A stretch of DNA of 64,000 bases from Setomelanomma holmii (GCA_010015745.1 ML978280.1:1-64000); one strand, 5' to 3'; shown: positions 21,556-32,650, numbered from the stretch's first letter. Notes: a model not told the origin generated them from the sequence alone. A program made the numbers and translations.

Positions 21556-23038
21556 TCTGATGAGGCAGTCTTTCGAGCGCGGAAATCGCTGGCGAAATGC
21601 GTTGCCGAACACGAAGAGTGCGGCAGAGTGCAGCAAGCTACTCTGCCGACCAGAGTGCTTCGAATCAACGATGTAAAAAACGTCCAACTCTACGTTACCA
21701 ATGGCCATGAGGTTGCCGCATATGCTTGTCTTAGCCACTGTTGGGGTGGCAGACCACTTCTTGAAACAACGACAGCGACTTTTGAACCAACACGAGAAGA
21801 GCATCTCGTGGATGAGCCTACCCAGATCTTTCCAAGATGCCATATCCTTCACGTATCGTCTTGGAATCAAGTATCCATGGATTAATAGCTTGTGTATACT
21901 ACAAGACTCGGATACAGACTGGCGACACGAAGACTCCATGATGTCATCTGTATTCGAGGGCTCGTATGTGACACTAGCCGCCAATATTGCTTCGAACGCT
22001 CATGCCGGATGCTTTCGAAAGCTTCCCGATTACTATACGCCTCGCCACTCCAGACATGAGAACTCGCGAGGCGATGCCTTCACAGTGGCTGGTCGATTGC
22101 TGTTGCAGCACGGCGTGCCTCACACCCTAATGCAGAGTGTTCTCGTCCAGCGCCCATGGGTTTTGCAAGAACGATTTCTATCATCCCGCATCATACATTT
22201 TTTGGAGGAGGAGTTGTGGTTCGAATGCTCGAAAAAGCTGAAGTGCGGGTGCTCTGGCTTTCGAAATTATCATATGAGCTCACCGAAACCCAACATCAAG
22301 CGCTTCTTGCAGGATCGCAAGTCGCCAGCACATGCTCAACTGCTCTGGCACGCCCTTGTTCAAGAATATGCGCAAAAGGCTGGCAACCTGACCTTTCCCG
22401 AGGACATTTTCCCTGCTATCCAAGGTCTAGCAAAATCAGTGCGGTCAGACAGCGGGAGATATTTAGCAGGCATGTGGGAAACAACCCTGGAGACAAGTAT
22501 GGGGTGATATAATGGTGGAGCATTATTTCGCAAGCCCGTCCAATGGCGCGCCCCGAGCTGGTCGTGGGCTTCCGCGCCAGGACCCATCGTCTACCGTTCT
22601 CCTTCGTCACACATCGGTTTCTGGCTGGATTGCATCACTGTCTTTAGTGCAAACACTGTACTGAAGGGCTCAGATGCCACAGGCCAGCTAGTGTCCGGGG
22701 AGCTCGTGCTTGATGGGAGCTGCTTGGAAGGAGAAGTCCGATATCCTGGAGACATGGAACGATCCATCGTCTTCAAGTCAAGCGGCTTTCAATTGGACTC
22801 TTGGAATGAGTATCTGAACTTCTTGAGATGGGACTTTCGAATCGATGACTCCTCAGACAGCTATCACATTCCGTGCGGATCCTTGGTACTGGTCCTCAAA
22901 CTGGAAAGGTTGAGTGACGACATGAACGACGGATGCAGTTGGCTGGTACTAAAACCAGTCGCAAGTGGTAATGATGTCTATGAGCGAGCTGGGCTACTCG
23001 ATTCTTATATAGGTCAGCAAGAAAGCGCACTAGCATGA
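21556..23038 (+). pseudogene. HET-domain (heterokaryon incompatibility) pseudogene
   Basis: The HET signature is present in pieces. AKCVAEHEECG leads to YACLSHCWGG (about 21720-21750), then the frame must change near 21812 to reach LPRSFQDAISFTYRLGIKYPWI, LCILQDSDTDW and the block ending CGCSGFRN. An in-frame TGA at 22505-22507 splits this from APSWSWASAPGP, the typical HET C-terminal motif, which continues in the same frame to 23038. At least one frameshift and one stop make a functional product unlikely, although one short unusual intron cannot be fully excluded. HET proteins mediate non-self recognition and cell death after fusion of incompatible hyphae. Confidence 0.85.
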
Positions 23039-23725
23039 GAGCTGAATGCCTCACACGAAGAACGGAAGGATGAGCGACGAGTAACCATAATCTAACATTG
23101 ATGTGGCCTAGGCCTTACCACTGACTTTGCATCACTCAAATTTTACTCGCGTTGCTACAAAGAATGTACGTTTAGAAGGGCGCTCAGACAATCAGTGCAT
23201 TTCATGGTGCAAGATTTGCCTGCACACCAGAGTGAACCTACTAAAAGCACGATAGCGATAGGAGCGCGCAGTGTCAATCCTGCTGGCAAACTGTCATCGT
23301 CCACGCACTCAGATACGACCGACAATGATAGGACAGGAGCAGAATCTTACCAGCAACGAGCGCATCCATATCATAGGTCCGACATAGCTCGAGCACTCGT
23401 GAGAAATTTCGGCATATTCTGCCGCCCCCTTGGTACGTTCTGTCTTCACAAAGACTATGAACTGTTCTAGTCTTTCATGAGATGGGAACTTGAAGCTCCT
23501 ACATATGGCACATTTTCAAGCTCAGAAACGAGTCTAGTCGTATGTAATATGAACGTAAGTACTTTAGAAAGTAAGCTAGGGATATCAACAACCAAAACCT
23601 CCATCCAGAACCGCTAAAAGTTTAGACATAAACAAGATATTTACCAAAGGTTTCCAACTCCACCTATATGCATAAATACATCTTCCACATCTCTTTTGAA
23701 CGACCATGCTCTTCTCCTTGATCGC
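23039..23725. other. Intergenic, no gene seen
   Basis: About 690 bases. A 91-codon + strand frame at 23195-23470 has no resemblance to any family and was not called. Confidence 0.5.
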
Positions 23726-24769
23726 TCATTTCGGTACATGCCCCGGTGCCTGCTGGTAATAACTCGCATCCATCTCAGCCACAGTATTGTACGCCGGCGC
23801 CTCATACACCGCCGGCGCTTGATGCGCATACTTATCCAACCCTGGCTGTCCTGTCATCTGCAGCGCATGCATTTGTGCCGTGGCAGGCTGTGGGCTATAT
23901 GCATCGTGCGGAATTTGACCAGGTTGATATCCAGGCTGGTACCCGTAGGAATTGTATGGGTCGCCTGGTGGAGCGTGGGGATTTGTTTTTGTGGCTGCGT
24001 TCTTCTTGCGTCGCCAGAGGAAGAAGCCGATTGCGCCTAGGAGTGCAAGTCCGCCAATTACGCCGACCACGATGCCGGCGATTGCGCCGCCGGAAAGACC
24101 GCTGTCACCTGGTGCAGGTGTGGATGAGGATGTCGATGAGGAAGTGGCGGATGCGGACGTGGAAGCAGGTGTAGAGGTTGCTGCGGGTGTTGAAGATGAT
24201 GCGCCTGGGGTGATGGAGGTCAGGGCGAGAAGTTGTTGTCTATCGACGGTGTAGGAAGCGGCGGAAGGCCTAGCTGAGCTAAGGGAGTGGAAGGTTTCGT
24301 TTAGTCGTGTTGCATTTAGGGGCCGGAGAGGGTTGTCTTGGGTGCTCCAGCAGATGTTGAATTGGCCTTGAAGTTTGGTGCAATCCTCACTTGACATGGT
24401 TAGCCTCGGTTGTATAATATCAGAATCGCATTGAACTTACAGTGACTTGTCGAGACAGCAGTACTTGACGGTCCCGCTTGTGCAGCCTATCTGTTGACCT
24501 GACGGAATACCATCTCCACCGTCGCATTTCTTCGCCTCGTTCCAGCATACCGAGTCTGCTACGCCGGGCACGCAGCAATAGTATTTCCCCGTTGTCTTAT
24601 CCTGACTGCACATGTTTGGCGGATCGCACGCGTACGGCATGCTTCCACATTTCCGAAGTGCGGTGCTGTTGCCATTGTTGCCCGCAAAGAAAAAGTCCTG
24701 GAAAACTGCAAGAGCTGGTGACGCGCCGAGGGCCAACAGCCATAGTGGCTGTTGTGAGAGGAAAAGCAT
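23726..24769 (-). CDS. Single-pass membrane protein with Cys-rich ectodomain
   Basis: CDS is complement(join(23726..24389,24441..24769)), 330 aa, with a 51-bp GTAAG...AAG intron and a GCTAAC branch site. A signal peptide covers about residues 1-21. The ectodomain to about residue 126 has twelve cysteines (including paired CC motifs in YYCCVPG and KYCCLDK), followed by a Ser/Thr/Ala-rich stalk (about 165-205) suited to O-glycosylation. A Gly-rich transmembrane helix spans about 210-234, followed by WRRKK. The cytoplasmic tail is Pro/Tyr/Gln-rich with YQPGYQPG repeats. The build resembles fungal wall-stress sensors of the Wsc/Mid2 type, but the Cys pattern is not one I can assign. Function is unknown. 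Confidence 0.85.
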
Positions 24770-26285
24770 CCTGTGATGTGGAATTGGTGACCAGACCAGA
24801 AGAGGATGAAGCTGTCGAGAGATATCGTAAGAAGTTGCGACGCGACGATCTCAAACGAGAGACGATATGAAGACAACTTAGGGCTGACAGCGTAGAGTTG
24901 CTCGCGCGCCGAGCGGGGTGTCTAAGTTTAAGTCGAGGCAGTGTTCATCAGGGGGCGTACTGGCGCTGTGGCTGGCTCGTTTGGTATTCGCCAATCGAAA
25001 CTACGGAAAGGCGCCGCTGGTGTCAATCTATGCCGCCTCAGGGAAGTTCGAGACCGCCTCGATGCACCTCAACCAATTCTATCGAGTCTCAGCCTGGCCA
25101 AGACGGGCCAGTACATGGTGTGCTATTTGGGGGCCAAAGGCGCAGCCTCCATCCACGAGGTGCCAGATATGCGGGCTCCCACAAGGCTGGAACAAACTCG
25201 ATATCCTCACGATGGAAAAGTCGGGCAGTGCCTGCAGTTGGCTTGTTAGCAATAGAATGATGATTTTGTAGCTGTCTTCCTGTTGGCACAGCAAACCGTG
25301 TCGCAAATCTGCCACCGTTCAAGAGACTTTAGTGGGAGGCCTGATGGGGTTGTCTAGCGGCAGGTTGGAATAGGGATAGAATAGTTTCCATGCTGCGAAC
25401 CGAGCTTGACCTTTGCTCAAATTGAAGTTGTCGTGCTGAAACATAAGACTGGTGATCGTACCATGGTGTACTGTGATCCTTGCATACCCTGACATTACCT
25501 ATTGTTATTGGGTCCAAGAGCGTGTTACCGCGACGCAAGTCGCGATTGCGGCTCTGCTCACAAGTGCGTCAGACACACCAACTCGAAAGAATCTTGATGC
25601 ATTGGAGAACTGCAGGCATCATATTGCCGCGTGGTTCACTAATGCGGTCTGTCGCAAATGCCACGCTCAGTACTGCGTCGAATACACTGAAGAGGGTTGT
25701 CACAGCAGCTGGCAAGGTCATCGGGCACTTGTGTTCGTGCCGGACGACTCTTCGCGTGTGGGGCCCGCTAAATTCTTTTAGTCATCCCGCTCCTTCATTT
25801 GCACTGCGTGGAGCCCCTCCTTCCATGACAATACACTTCATCTATCATTTCAGAACGATGATGGGAAACCCGTCTCTAGCTGTTGAACTCAACATGAATG
25901 ACGCGACAACTGAGCGCAGTGTCCACAGTCTCGGTATCACTGCGGCCGAAGCACCACAGTTCACCGACGCACGTAGCCGCGTATGCAGAGTCACTAAAGC
26001 GCAGTGCAACAGGCTTTAGCTACTCAACATAGACTTCCGGTAAATACCTCGTCATTACAATTTCGCGGCAGCCATATGATTGACTCTTTTTGGCGACCAC
26101 GGTATGTGAAAGGCCGGTTGTTCAACGTGCTCCTCGATAGAACGAACTTTCGGTGGTAGCTTAACACGACAGCAAACCGTCTTACTAGGGCTCTCAGCTT
26201 CGACAATCGCGTAACACGCCTCGCCTGGATCGCGTATGTGCTCGCTCTCAAACCACGGCCGTGACCAGATTGTGCCTGTACGCAC
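24770..26285. other. Long gene-poor stretch
   Basis: About 1.5 kb without a convincing gene. Several 80-180 codon + strand frames overlap (24918-26019) in different frames; one contains a short Cys/His cluster near 25645-25715 but lacks the spacing of a MYND or other known finger. These could be remnants of a decayed gene, but no family is identifiable. Confidence 0.4.
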
Positions 26286-27486
26286 CTAGAAGATAGCCAG
26301 AGCATTAGGAGGGGAACCAACCAGACCGGGTATGTTAAGTGGCACAGAAGTAAGCAGGAAGGAGTACCGGCCCGTCTTCTTGCAGTGCGCTGAGAGTGCT
26401 TTCAGATCCCAGAGTTCGCCAATGCACATGCCAAACATCGAGAGCAGCCATGGATGCAAAACTGAACGAGCGACATTAGCTTTGGCAAATGCAAACGTTT
26501 CGGCTATTCTATACGTACCGAGATCCTCCAGCGCACCTGGCTCTCTGTTCTCATTCAGCGGAGGCAGAGCTTCGAAGGCTATCGAATCGCCGGCAACTGC
26601 AGCGAAATGTTTGTTCCAAAGCCATTTGGCAGTTTCCTTGGTTCCATCAACACCAGAGAGCTGAACCCTCTGTAGCTTCGCAAAGTCAGACGGAGTCGGC
26701 GCCTCGAAAGTTTCCGTCATGCCCGTGCGGACGATCAAGACGTCTCCAGGCCGGAAACCCACCTGTTGATTCTTCGCAATGGCTTCAATATCCTCGACAC
26801 TGATGCGATGCCCCTCAAATGGGTGGCAGATGGCATCGTCGCCAGTCTTACCCTGTGCGGCCGCTTTCTGCTCATACCAGGCCTTGTAGTCAACCAGCAC
26901 TCCACGAGCTACGAGTCCGCCTCTTTCATGCCAATGGTCCAAGGTTGGCATTCGGTTCTCGTTGCTCGTCGGGACCGAGAGTGCTTCCTTGGTCACCTGG
27001 ATTCCATTGTAGGCGAGCTTTGTGACAGGGTCTTGCCAGTGAACCAGGCTGTCCCACTGGGTGGATTTCTACCCTCTTCGTAAGCGATACGGGAAGGTTC
27101 CTGCTGGAAATAGAAGTACCTGGGTGTTGAATGTGATCTCGTCGTCCCAACCTTCGCCAGTGCTCAGGCCAGCCTCCGCTAACGTCACGACTTTGTGTGT
27201 TGGGTCAATCCGCCCTGGAAAAGGGAATTTGAAGCCGTTGAGCGGCCAGCTAGAGAGTCTCAATACGGGCCAAATGCGTCGGACAGACTGATTCGACTCA
27301 CTTCAGCGATATGGACACGCCATCCTTCGCTTCTTGGCATGCGGCTGCGACCACTTCGGGCGCGAGGAGATTGAGGGTACCTTTCAAGTCTTTCTTGCCG
27401 TCTTGGTCGAACACTCCCCATGCGCAGCCTTGGGGCATACCCTCAACAGCCGGAAGATCATCGAAGTCTGGCAAACGGGTCGCCAT
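26286..27486 (-). CDS. Cyclase-family (kynurenine formamidase-like fold) hydrolase
   Basis: CDS is complement(join(26286..26461,26519..27056,27120..27249,27302..27486)), 342 aa, four exons with introns of 57, 63 and 52 bp. The opening LPDFDDLPAVEGMPQGCAWG leads to GTLNLLAP and SLNWPLN, then FNTQWDSLVHW across the second splice and LHPWLLSMFGMCIGELWDL across the third. This is the fungal branch of the cyclase family (Pfam PF04199), which includes metal-dependent kynurenine formamidases and isatin hydrolases. The usual HxGTHxD metal motif is replaced here by QWDSLVHWQ, as is common in the fungal branch, so the substrate is unknown. The gene is divergent from a flavin monooxygenase 517 bp away, suggesting a shared catabolic or detoxification route. 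Confidence 0.9.
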
Positions 27487-28003
27487 GATGTAAGAACTTG
27501 TGCGATCAAGCTGTGCTCGCGCCGAGGAAGAAAGGAGCCGAGCAAGACGGTGCTACACCGGCTTTGTATACTTCCGTAGTCCCTGCGATGTGAGTGGCCA
27601 AGAGACTTTGGCGGGGAAGGCTAATATGCGGTCAGCCACGCGATTGGGTGAATGCTGCCTACATGCCAGTCTCTATGCGACGTCGACCCACATGCAAGGT
27701 AAGTGATCAACACAACACCAATCACAATGTACGGTGCATACGGTTTATGCGCTCAAGAGGCGCGGACCACCTCACTACGCTACAAACTTGAAGAAGGTAA
27801 CTTGAACAAGTGACAAGCTCACGTCAGTCGCACGGTCATTGTGGTATCGGGCCTTATTCCAACAACTACAATTACGCCCGGCAGTCAGCACGGAAAGGTC
27901 CTGCGAGCAGCATTCCGCATCTGGCCTCATTACTTGGAGCATTGCAAGTATTTTGGTCCCTCAATACTCAGGAAATTGTCAACAGCAAGCATTCATTTCA
28001 ACA
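27487..28003. promoter_or_regulatory. Shared promoter between cyclase and monooxygenase genes
   Basis: These 517 bases lie between two divergent start codons. I see no defined binding site. The monooxygenase frame is open up to 27839, but that part has low coding character. Confidence 0.45.
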
Positions 28004-29959
28004 ATGTCGGCTGTTATTGAATCCAACGATGCGGCTATGCCGGCGGAGCAAAAGTACTTTGTTGAAGCAGCGAAACGCAAGAGGGCGGACGGAACCAAGC
28101 AATTCGAGCAAATCCATTTCAGTGACAACGACCGTCTCCGTAGTCTGGCGGATGACCCTTTCGCAGACCATGCGGCATTGGACAACATGTTATCTCCAAT
28201 CAATGATGGCGGCCGCGTCAAGTTTCTCATTCTGGGAGCAGGCATGGGTGGGATTGTCATGGCCATCCGGTTGATCAAACAAGGCTTCTCTGCGGGCGAC
28301 ATTGTTCTCATCGAGACGGCCGGCGGCGTTGGTGGGACCTGGTACTGGAATCGCTACCCCGGTCTGCATTGCGACGTTGAAGCGTACTGTTACTTGCCAC
28401 TATTGGAAGAGACTGGCTATATGCCGAAGGAGAAGTATGCTTCGAGTGTCGAGATTCGAACCTACCTCGAAAATATTGTCAAGCGCTTTGGTCTGGACAA
28501 CCGAATCCTGTTCCGCTCCCAAGTGTCAGGACTCGAGTGGGATGAGGGTCTGAAAGCATGGAAGACGGGGTTGACGGTTCGTAGTGGCCCAAGCGGAACG
28601 CAAGAGAAGAATATCAGGGTGCATGCAGACTTCGTCACCTTGGCCAGCGGGCTATTTCCATATCCACAAGTACCTCGCGTGCAAGGCATCAGCGACTTCA
28701 AGGGTGAGATGTTCCACACTTCTCGCTGGAATTACAAAGTCACTGGAGGCTCAAGCAATTTTGCTTTCCCGGAGATGGACAAGCTACGAGGTAAACGCGT
28801 TGGTATCATCGGCACCGGCGCAACCGCGATCCAGGTAGTACCACAGCTCGCCAAGTACGCACAGGAGCTCTACGTCTTTCAACGTACACCTTCTCAAGTC
28901 AACAGTCGTGGGCAGCGCAATACAGATCCTGCGGAATGGCGCAACAAGATTGCCGCGAAACCCGGCTGGCAACGAGAACGCATGGAAAACCTCGCAGAGC
29001 ATCTAGCAAGCCACAAGCGACCTGGCGAAGATGATCTGGTCGACGACGAATGGTCCAAGCTGGAGGCATACTGCGCACTCATCGGCAGCAACCGCTTTGG
29101 AAGAATTGCACCCGACAAGGCTCAGGAGCACATTGGGCAAATGATGGCGCTGGATGCCGCGCACACTCAAAAGGCTCGTGAGCGCATCGCAACAGTAGTC
29201 AAGGACAAGGACACTGCTAGGCAGCTGACGCCGTGGTATCCGACATGGTGCAAGCGACCGACTTTTAGTGACATGTACCTCGAGACCTTCAACAATTCGC
29301 ACGTGCATCTCGTCGACACGGATGGCAAGGGCATCGACAGCGTTACACCTAATGGTATCGTAGCCAACGGGCAAGAACATGCCATTGACATCCTCGTTCT
29401 GAGCACCGGCTATCGCTCGCCAACTGCCGGCGGTGACCCTGGCGGTCGCATGGGCATCGAAATCGTAGGTCGCGAGGGGCGCACCTTGAGCAAGAAGTGG
29501 GAAGATCAAGGTATCAGCACTTTGCACGGCGTCTTCTCCAACGGGTTCCCCAACCTGTTTTTCCAGAGCGCTGCGCAGGCCGCTGCGACAGCGAACTACA
29601 TGCACGTCCTCGAAGTGCTCAGCGAACACATTGCGTCCCTCACTGCTCAAGCCTCCAAAAGGGCGGCTAGTATGAACGAGAAGGTTCTCATCGAGCCCTC
29701 GTCCGCCGCAGAAGATGCGTGGGGCATGCAGATCGCGCAAGGTGCGGTGTTCTTCAGCGCAACGGTGATTTGCACGCCGAGCTACTTGAACCTGGAGGGC
29801 GAGGCGTTTCAGATGCCCGACGCAGACGATCAGGTTGCGATGATGAAGAAGGCGAAAGCGGCGATTTGGCAGGGTGGGTTGGTGGAGTTTACGAGGAAGA
29901 TTGAGGAGTGGAGGGGCGATGGCAAGCTGGAGGGCGTAGAAGTTACAATGGCAGCTTAG
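28004..29959 (+). CDS. Baeyer-Villiger-type flavin monooxygenase
   Basis: A 651-residue single-exon protein from the ATG at 28004, chosen because the upstream in-frame extension has no family resemblance. It has two Rossmann motifs, LILGAGMGG (FAD) at about residues 75-83 and GIIGTGATA (NADPH) at about 267-275. Between them lies FKGEMFHTSRW, the F-x-G-x3-H-x3-W fingerprint of Baeyer-Villiger monooxygenases. GGVGGTWYWNRYPG is also typical of the class. These enzymes insert oxygen next to a ketone to give an ester or lactone using NADPH and O2. The substrate cannot be read from the sequence. The neighbouring cyclase-type hydrolase could act on a ring-opened or lactone product, but this is inference. 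Confidence 0.93.
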   Translation: MSAVIESNDAAMPAEQKYFVEAAKRKRADGTKQFEQIHFSDNDRLRSLADDPFADHAALDNMLSPINDGGRVKFLILGAGMGGIVMAIRLIKQGFSAGDIVLIETAGGVGGTWYWNRYPGLHCDVEAYCYLPLLEETGYMPKEKYASSVEIRTYLENIVKRFGLDNRILFRSQVSGLEWDEGLKAWKTGLTVRSGPSGTQEKNIRVHADFVTLASGLFPYPQVPRVQGISDFKGEMFHTSRWNYKVTGGSSNFAFPEMDKLRGKRVGIIGTGATAIQVVPQLAKYAQELYVFQRTPSQVNSRGQRNTDPAEWRNKIAAKPGWQRERMENLAEHLASHKRPGEDDLVDDEWSKLEAYCALIGSNRFGRIAPDKAQEHIGQMMALDAAHTQKARERIATVVKDKDTARQLTPWYPTWCKRPTFSDMYLETFNNSHVHLVDTDGKGIDSVTPNGIVANGQEHAIDILVLSTGYRSPTAGGDPGGRMGIEIVGREGRTLSKKWEDQGISTLHGVFSNGFPNLFFQSAAQAAATANYMHVLEVLSEHIASLTAQASKRAASMNEKVLIEPSSAAEDAWGMQIAQGAVFFSATVICTPSYLNLEGEAFQMPDADDQVAMMKKAKAAIWQGGLVEFTRKIEEWRGDGKLEGVEVTMAA

Positions 29960-30064
29960 CTTGAAAGTAGATGATGGAATTGGACATGATGATTCAGAAA
30001 GCAACGCATCATTACAGGTAGAGGAGATACACGACTCTCAGTGTATTCTCAAGACAACTCTTTT

Positions 30065-30303
30065 TGTGACGGTTTATGAGAGGAGCGCATCATGTGTGCT
30101 GCGTGCTGGTGGTCTTGTGCTGCTTCCTCATCTTATCAAGCACCTCTTACCTGAACTGAGTCATAAATACGTCATGTAAACAGACGTTGCTGATAGCCAG
30201 GAAAGCGGTCATTACCAACACAGGAGAAGAATACACAACACATAATAATCAGATTTCCTACCCTGCGCAGTTCTATACTTGACTTACTGCCTTGCGCGGT
30301 TAC
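30065..30303. mobile_element. Solo LTR (copy 2), diverged
   Basis: It begins TGTGACGGTTTATGAG and shares its first ~115 bases with the copy at 7811. The 3' half has diverged. A possible 5-bp target duplication CTTTT occurs at 30060-30064 and 30304-30308; this run is low in complexity, so the right end is less certain than for copy 1. The LTR borders the accessory island. Confidence 0.6.
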
Positions 30304-30344
30304 CTTTTGATTCACTGCAGACACTGCGATACTTTTCCTTCCTT

Positions 30345-30813
30345 GGCTACGTCCTGAGTGGACGCAACCGTGCCATACTATCATATCTGACGTCTTCCTG
30401 TGCTCCTCCATCTCGCTACTCGGGCATTCTCTAGTAGTACATCACTATCTATCCATGATCTCCAAGTGGCCACGTCTCAAGTGGACGCGACCGTTCCATT
30501 CGTCCGCTTCCCATACTCTCCTATACCCCTCACATCTGCTGACTTGAGCTCTTCCTGACCCTGCCGCTAGATTTCGGTTCGTAATCGTGAAGTGACCACA
30601 TCGAAAGTGGACGCGACCGGTGCTGCGCGGTCTTGTTCGACGGTGCAGCGTTGTTTTGGCTCGTAATCGTCAAGTAGTGTTTTGGTTCGTAATCTTCAAG
30701 CAGTGTTTTGATTCGTAATCGTTAAGTAATGTTTTGGTTCGTAATCGTCAAGTGGTTGTTTTGATCGTGATCGCTAAGAGTACATATCCAGGCTGGACGC
30801 AACGGTGCTTGGT
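30345..30813. repeat. Downstream box tract of unit A (palindromic GTCC...GGAC boxes and TTCGTAATC boxes)
   Basis: Two short motifs recur here. One is a hyphenated palindrome near GTCCTGAGTGGACGCGACCG, with copies at about 30350, 30470, 30598 and a weaker one at 30785. The other is GGTTCGTAATCGTCAAGTG, at 30576 and in a tandem array from 30650 to 30781. The same two motifs recur in the second unit. They lie 160-630 bases beyond the stop codon of gene A. Function is unknown: they may be regulatory sites, or part of an undescribed mobile unit. Confidence 0.7.
30650..30781. repeat. Five-copy 26-27 bp tandem repeat
   Basis: Units start at about 30650, 30677, 30703, 30729 and 30755. The consensus is about GTGTTTTGGTTCGTAATCGT followed by CAAGTA. 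The first four are closely similar and the fifth is diverged. The core TTCGTAATC also occurs singly elsewhere in both units. Confidence 0.85.
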
Positions 30814-30977
30814 GTCTCGTGCGGCGCAGCGATCTTGAACCAAAGACCTGTCGTAGCGTTAGCCCTGATCACTGCGAAAGTTTGGCTTGCCTGTATCAGT
30901 GAAGCTCGTGGTAAGATAACCTGGACGGCTTACCAGATCGCTGTTCGTTTCCCTTTGGTTGACTGGCCCATCTCTTT

Positions 30978-32650
30978 CTATTCGGAAGTGCTCACTCGAA
31001 GCCACTGGCGAGCAATGACCTCAAACTTGTTGAGATCACAAAGGTCGCGCGCGTACTTGTCGCTCGACTCGGTGTACTCCTGAATAGCCTTTTCAAGGCT
31101 GACGGTAGTATGACGAGACTTGTTCTCAAGCTCGTCAAACACGTGTTGCTCCAGAGCGCACGACATAACGCGAATTTGATAGTCTTGAAGAAGATGCACG
31201 CCATTGTTCTTGCGAGCGGCGTGTACGTTCGCGAGGAAGATGTCGAGCTTGAACTTGTTGAACCACGTCTGCTGCGCCTCGTCCATAGATACAGCGGGAG
31301 CTGGAGCTTGCTGCTGGACTGGCTGCGGGACTTGTGGATGATCCAAGTCATCCATCTTCTGCTTGATGTTGCAAAAGGATGCGATGCTGCGACCGATGCC
31401 GCCAATTATACCCCGGATCTTGCCATGGAAGTTCTTGACCCTATTCAAGAACGCCTTAAAGGAGTCAAGCTTGCCGATGCTCTTATTGATGCAGTCGCAG
31501 TACGCCTCCGCGAGTTGGTCCGGTGTGACATTCCCTCCGACCTTCTGCACTTCATCGTGCAACTTGTTGAGGATCTTGCCTTCAGTCATTAGTGCAAGGT
31601 CGATGACCTGATTTTCGGTCAGGCGCTGGGTGCACTTCTGGATGGCACGTAGATTCATGCGCCTGAAACGTTTGCACATGTAGACGATGGCCTCGCGACG
31701 GGTAGTCTGCGAAAGGGAGTTCAGAGAAGGCGAAGGCGATTTGTGTAGCTGGAGGGCCTTGGCCTCTTCATCGCTCAGGCCGTCATCGTCGAAGTTCACA
31801 TATGGTGGCAGGTACCAATGAGGGTGGCTTGTACCACTTTGGACAGCGATGAAAGTCGGCTCCACATTCATTGCATCTTCATCCACGACCGGTTGTTGTT
31901 CGTGCTCTGCCGGCTGCTGCGGTGGTGTACTGCGCAGTAAATGTGAGTTCATGTCCATGAATTGCTCTGCATCCATTGCACCGTCATCCACAACGGGGCG
32001 CTGCTTTTGGAGTTTCGGCTGCTGTGATGGTGCGCTGCTCGCAGCCTCCACATTGTCCGTGTTAGATGGTTGAGCATCCATGGTGGCCGCGTCGGTATCA
32101 GTCTGCAAGCTGACCTCGCAAGCCTTTTCAGCAAACTCCTTGATTAAGTCCTTGAGGATCTGCGGATCAAACGTCAGGATGGTGCCGCGGAATAGGCAGA
32201 GCTCTTTCTGCAAGATCGTGATCTCGTTCTTGTAGATTTTTAATCATTTCGAGGCTGCACCCTGTGCGCCGCGTACTGCTCCAAAGCACGGCTGACACTC
32301 GCTCTGAGCAGCTGCTTGATGTCCGGTTTCGGTTCACCAAGATCGATGCGATGCACAATGCTGAAGATGTCCGACATACCGCGCTTGCGATCGTGTTTAT
32401 CCCAATCAACGCCACGAAGGTCGGCTAGCTTGTTTCTGGGGCCTCCTGACAACATCGCATAGACTTCGACGCTTGAGAGAGCTTTCTTGATGTTGTCATA
32501 AGGGCAATTAGAGTTGTTGTTGTCGGCAAACTAGACAGTGTTAGTGCTAGCGGAGCACTGGCATGTTCACAACACTGACCATAACGTTCTGACCATGCGC
32601 CCTGGTTTGAGATATGCTTGTCAGAGATGTGCTTGTCAGAGAGATCTGAT
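30978..32650 (-). pseudogene. Gene A: unrecognised helical protein, paralogue of gene B, frameshifted
   Basis: Two long frames join as one gene. 32240-32530 encodes ADNNNSNCPYDNIKKALSS through LLRASVSRALEQYAAHRVQPRND, and 30978-32235 continues LKIYKNEITILQKEL to the end. A single-base shift at the AAAAA run near 32238 separates them. A 49-bp intron (32531-32579) with the unusual donor GTCAGTGTTGTG precedes, matching gene B's intron. No ATG was found in the short 5' exon. The protein has a Gln/Pro/Asp-rich middle, then a helical C-terminal part (LTENQVIDLALMTEGKI, FKAFLNRVKNFHGKIRG, GVHLLQDYQIRVMSCALEQH). I do not recognise a domain. Both the lost start and the shift suggest decay; a homopolymer sequencing error could explain the shift. 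Confidence 0.65.

Noticed and set aside
22495..22540. A very short (~38 bp) intron that would remove the TGA at 22505
   Set aside because: Shorter than all other introns in the window and lacking a branch site; a nonsense mutation is simpler, and the upstream frameshift remains anyway.
23195..23470. 91-codon + strand frame
   Set aside because: No family resemblance, signal or neighbouring exons; probably chance.
25452..25781. Possible MYND-like zinc finger (Cys/His cluster near 25645-25715)
   Set aside because: Only part of the Cys/His pattern is present and the spacing does not fit a MYND, RING or C2H2 finger; the surrounding frames are broken and unrecognisable.
29003..30004. A 333-codon minus-strand frame across the monooxygenase
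   Set aside because: It is antisense to a gene with clear BVMO motifs and has no resemblance of its own.
30105..30183. The LTR block shared with 7811 as a possible small conserved peptide (both copies encode a LLPHLIKHLLP-like run)
   Set aside because: The shared peptide is explained by nucleotide identity of the repeat; flanking bases match equally well and the frames are otherwise unrelated.
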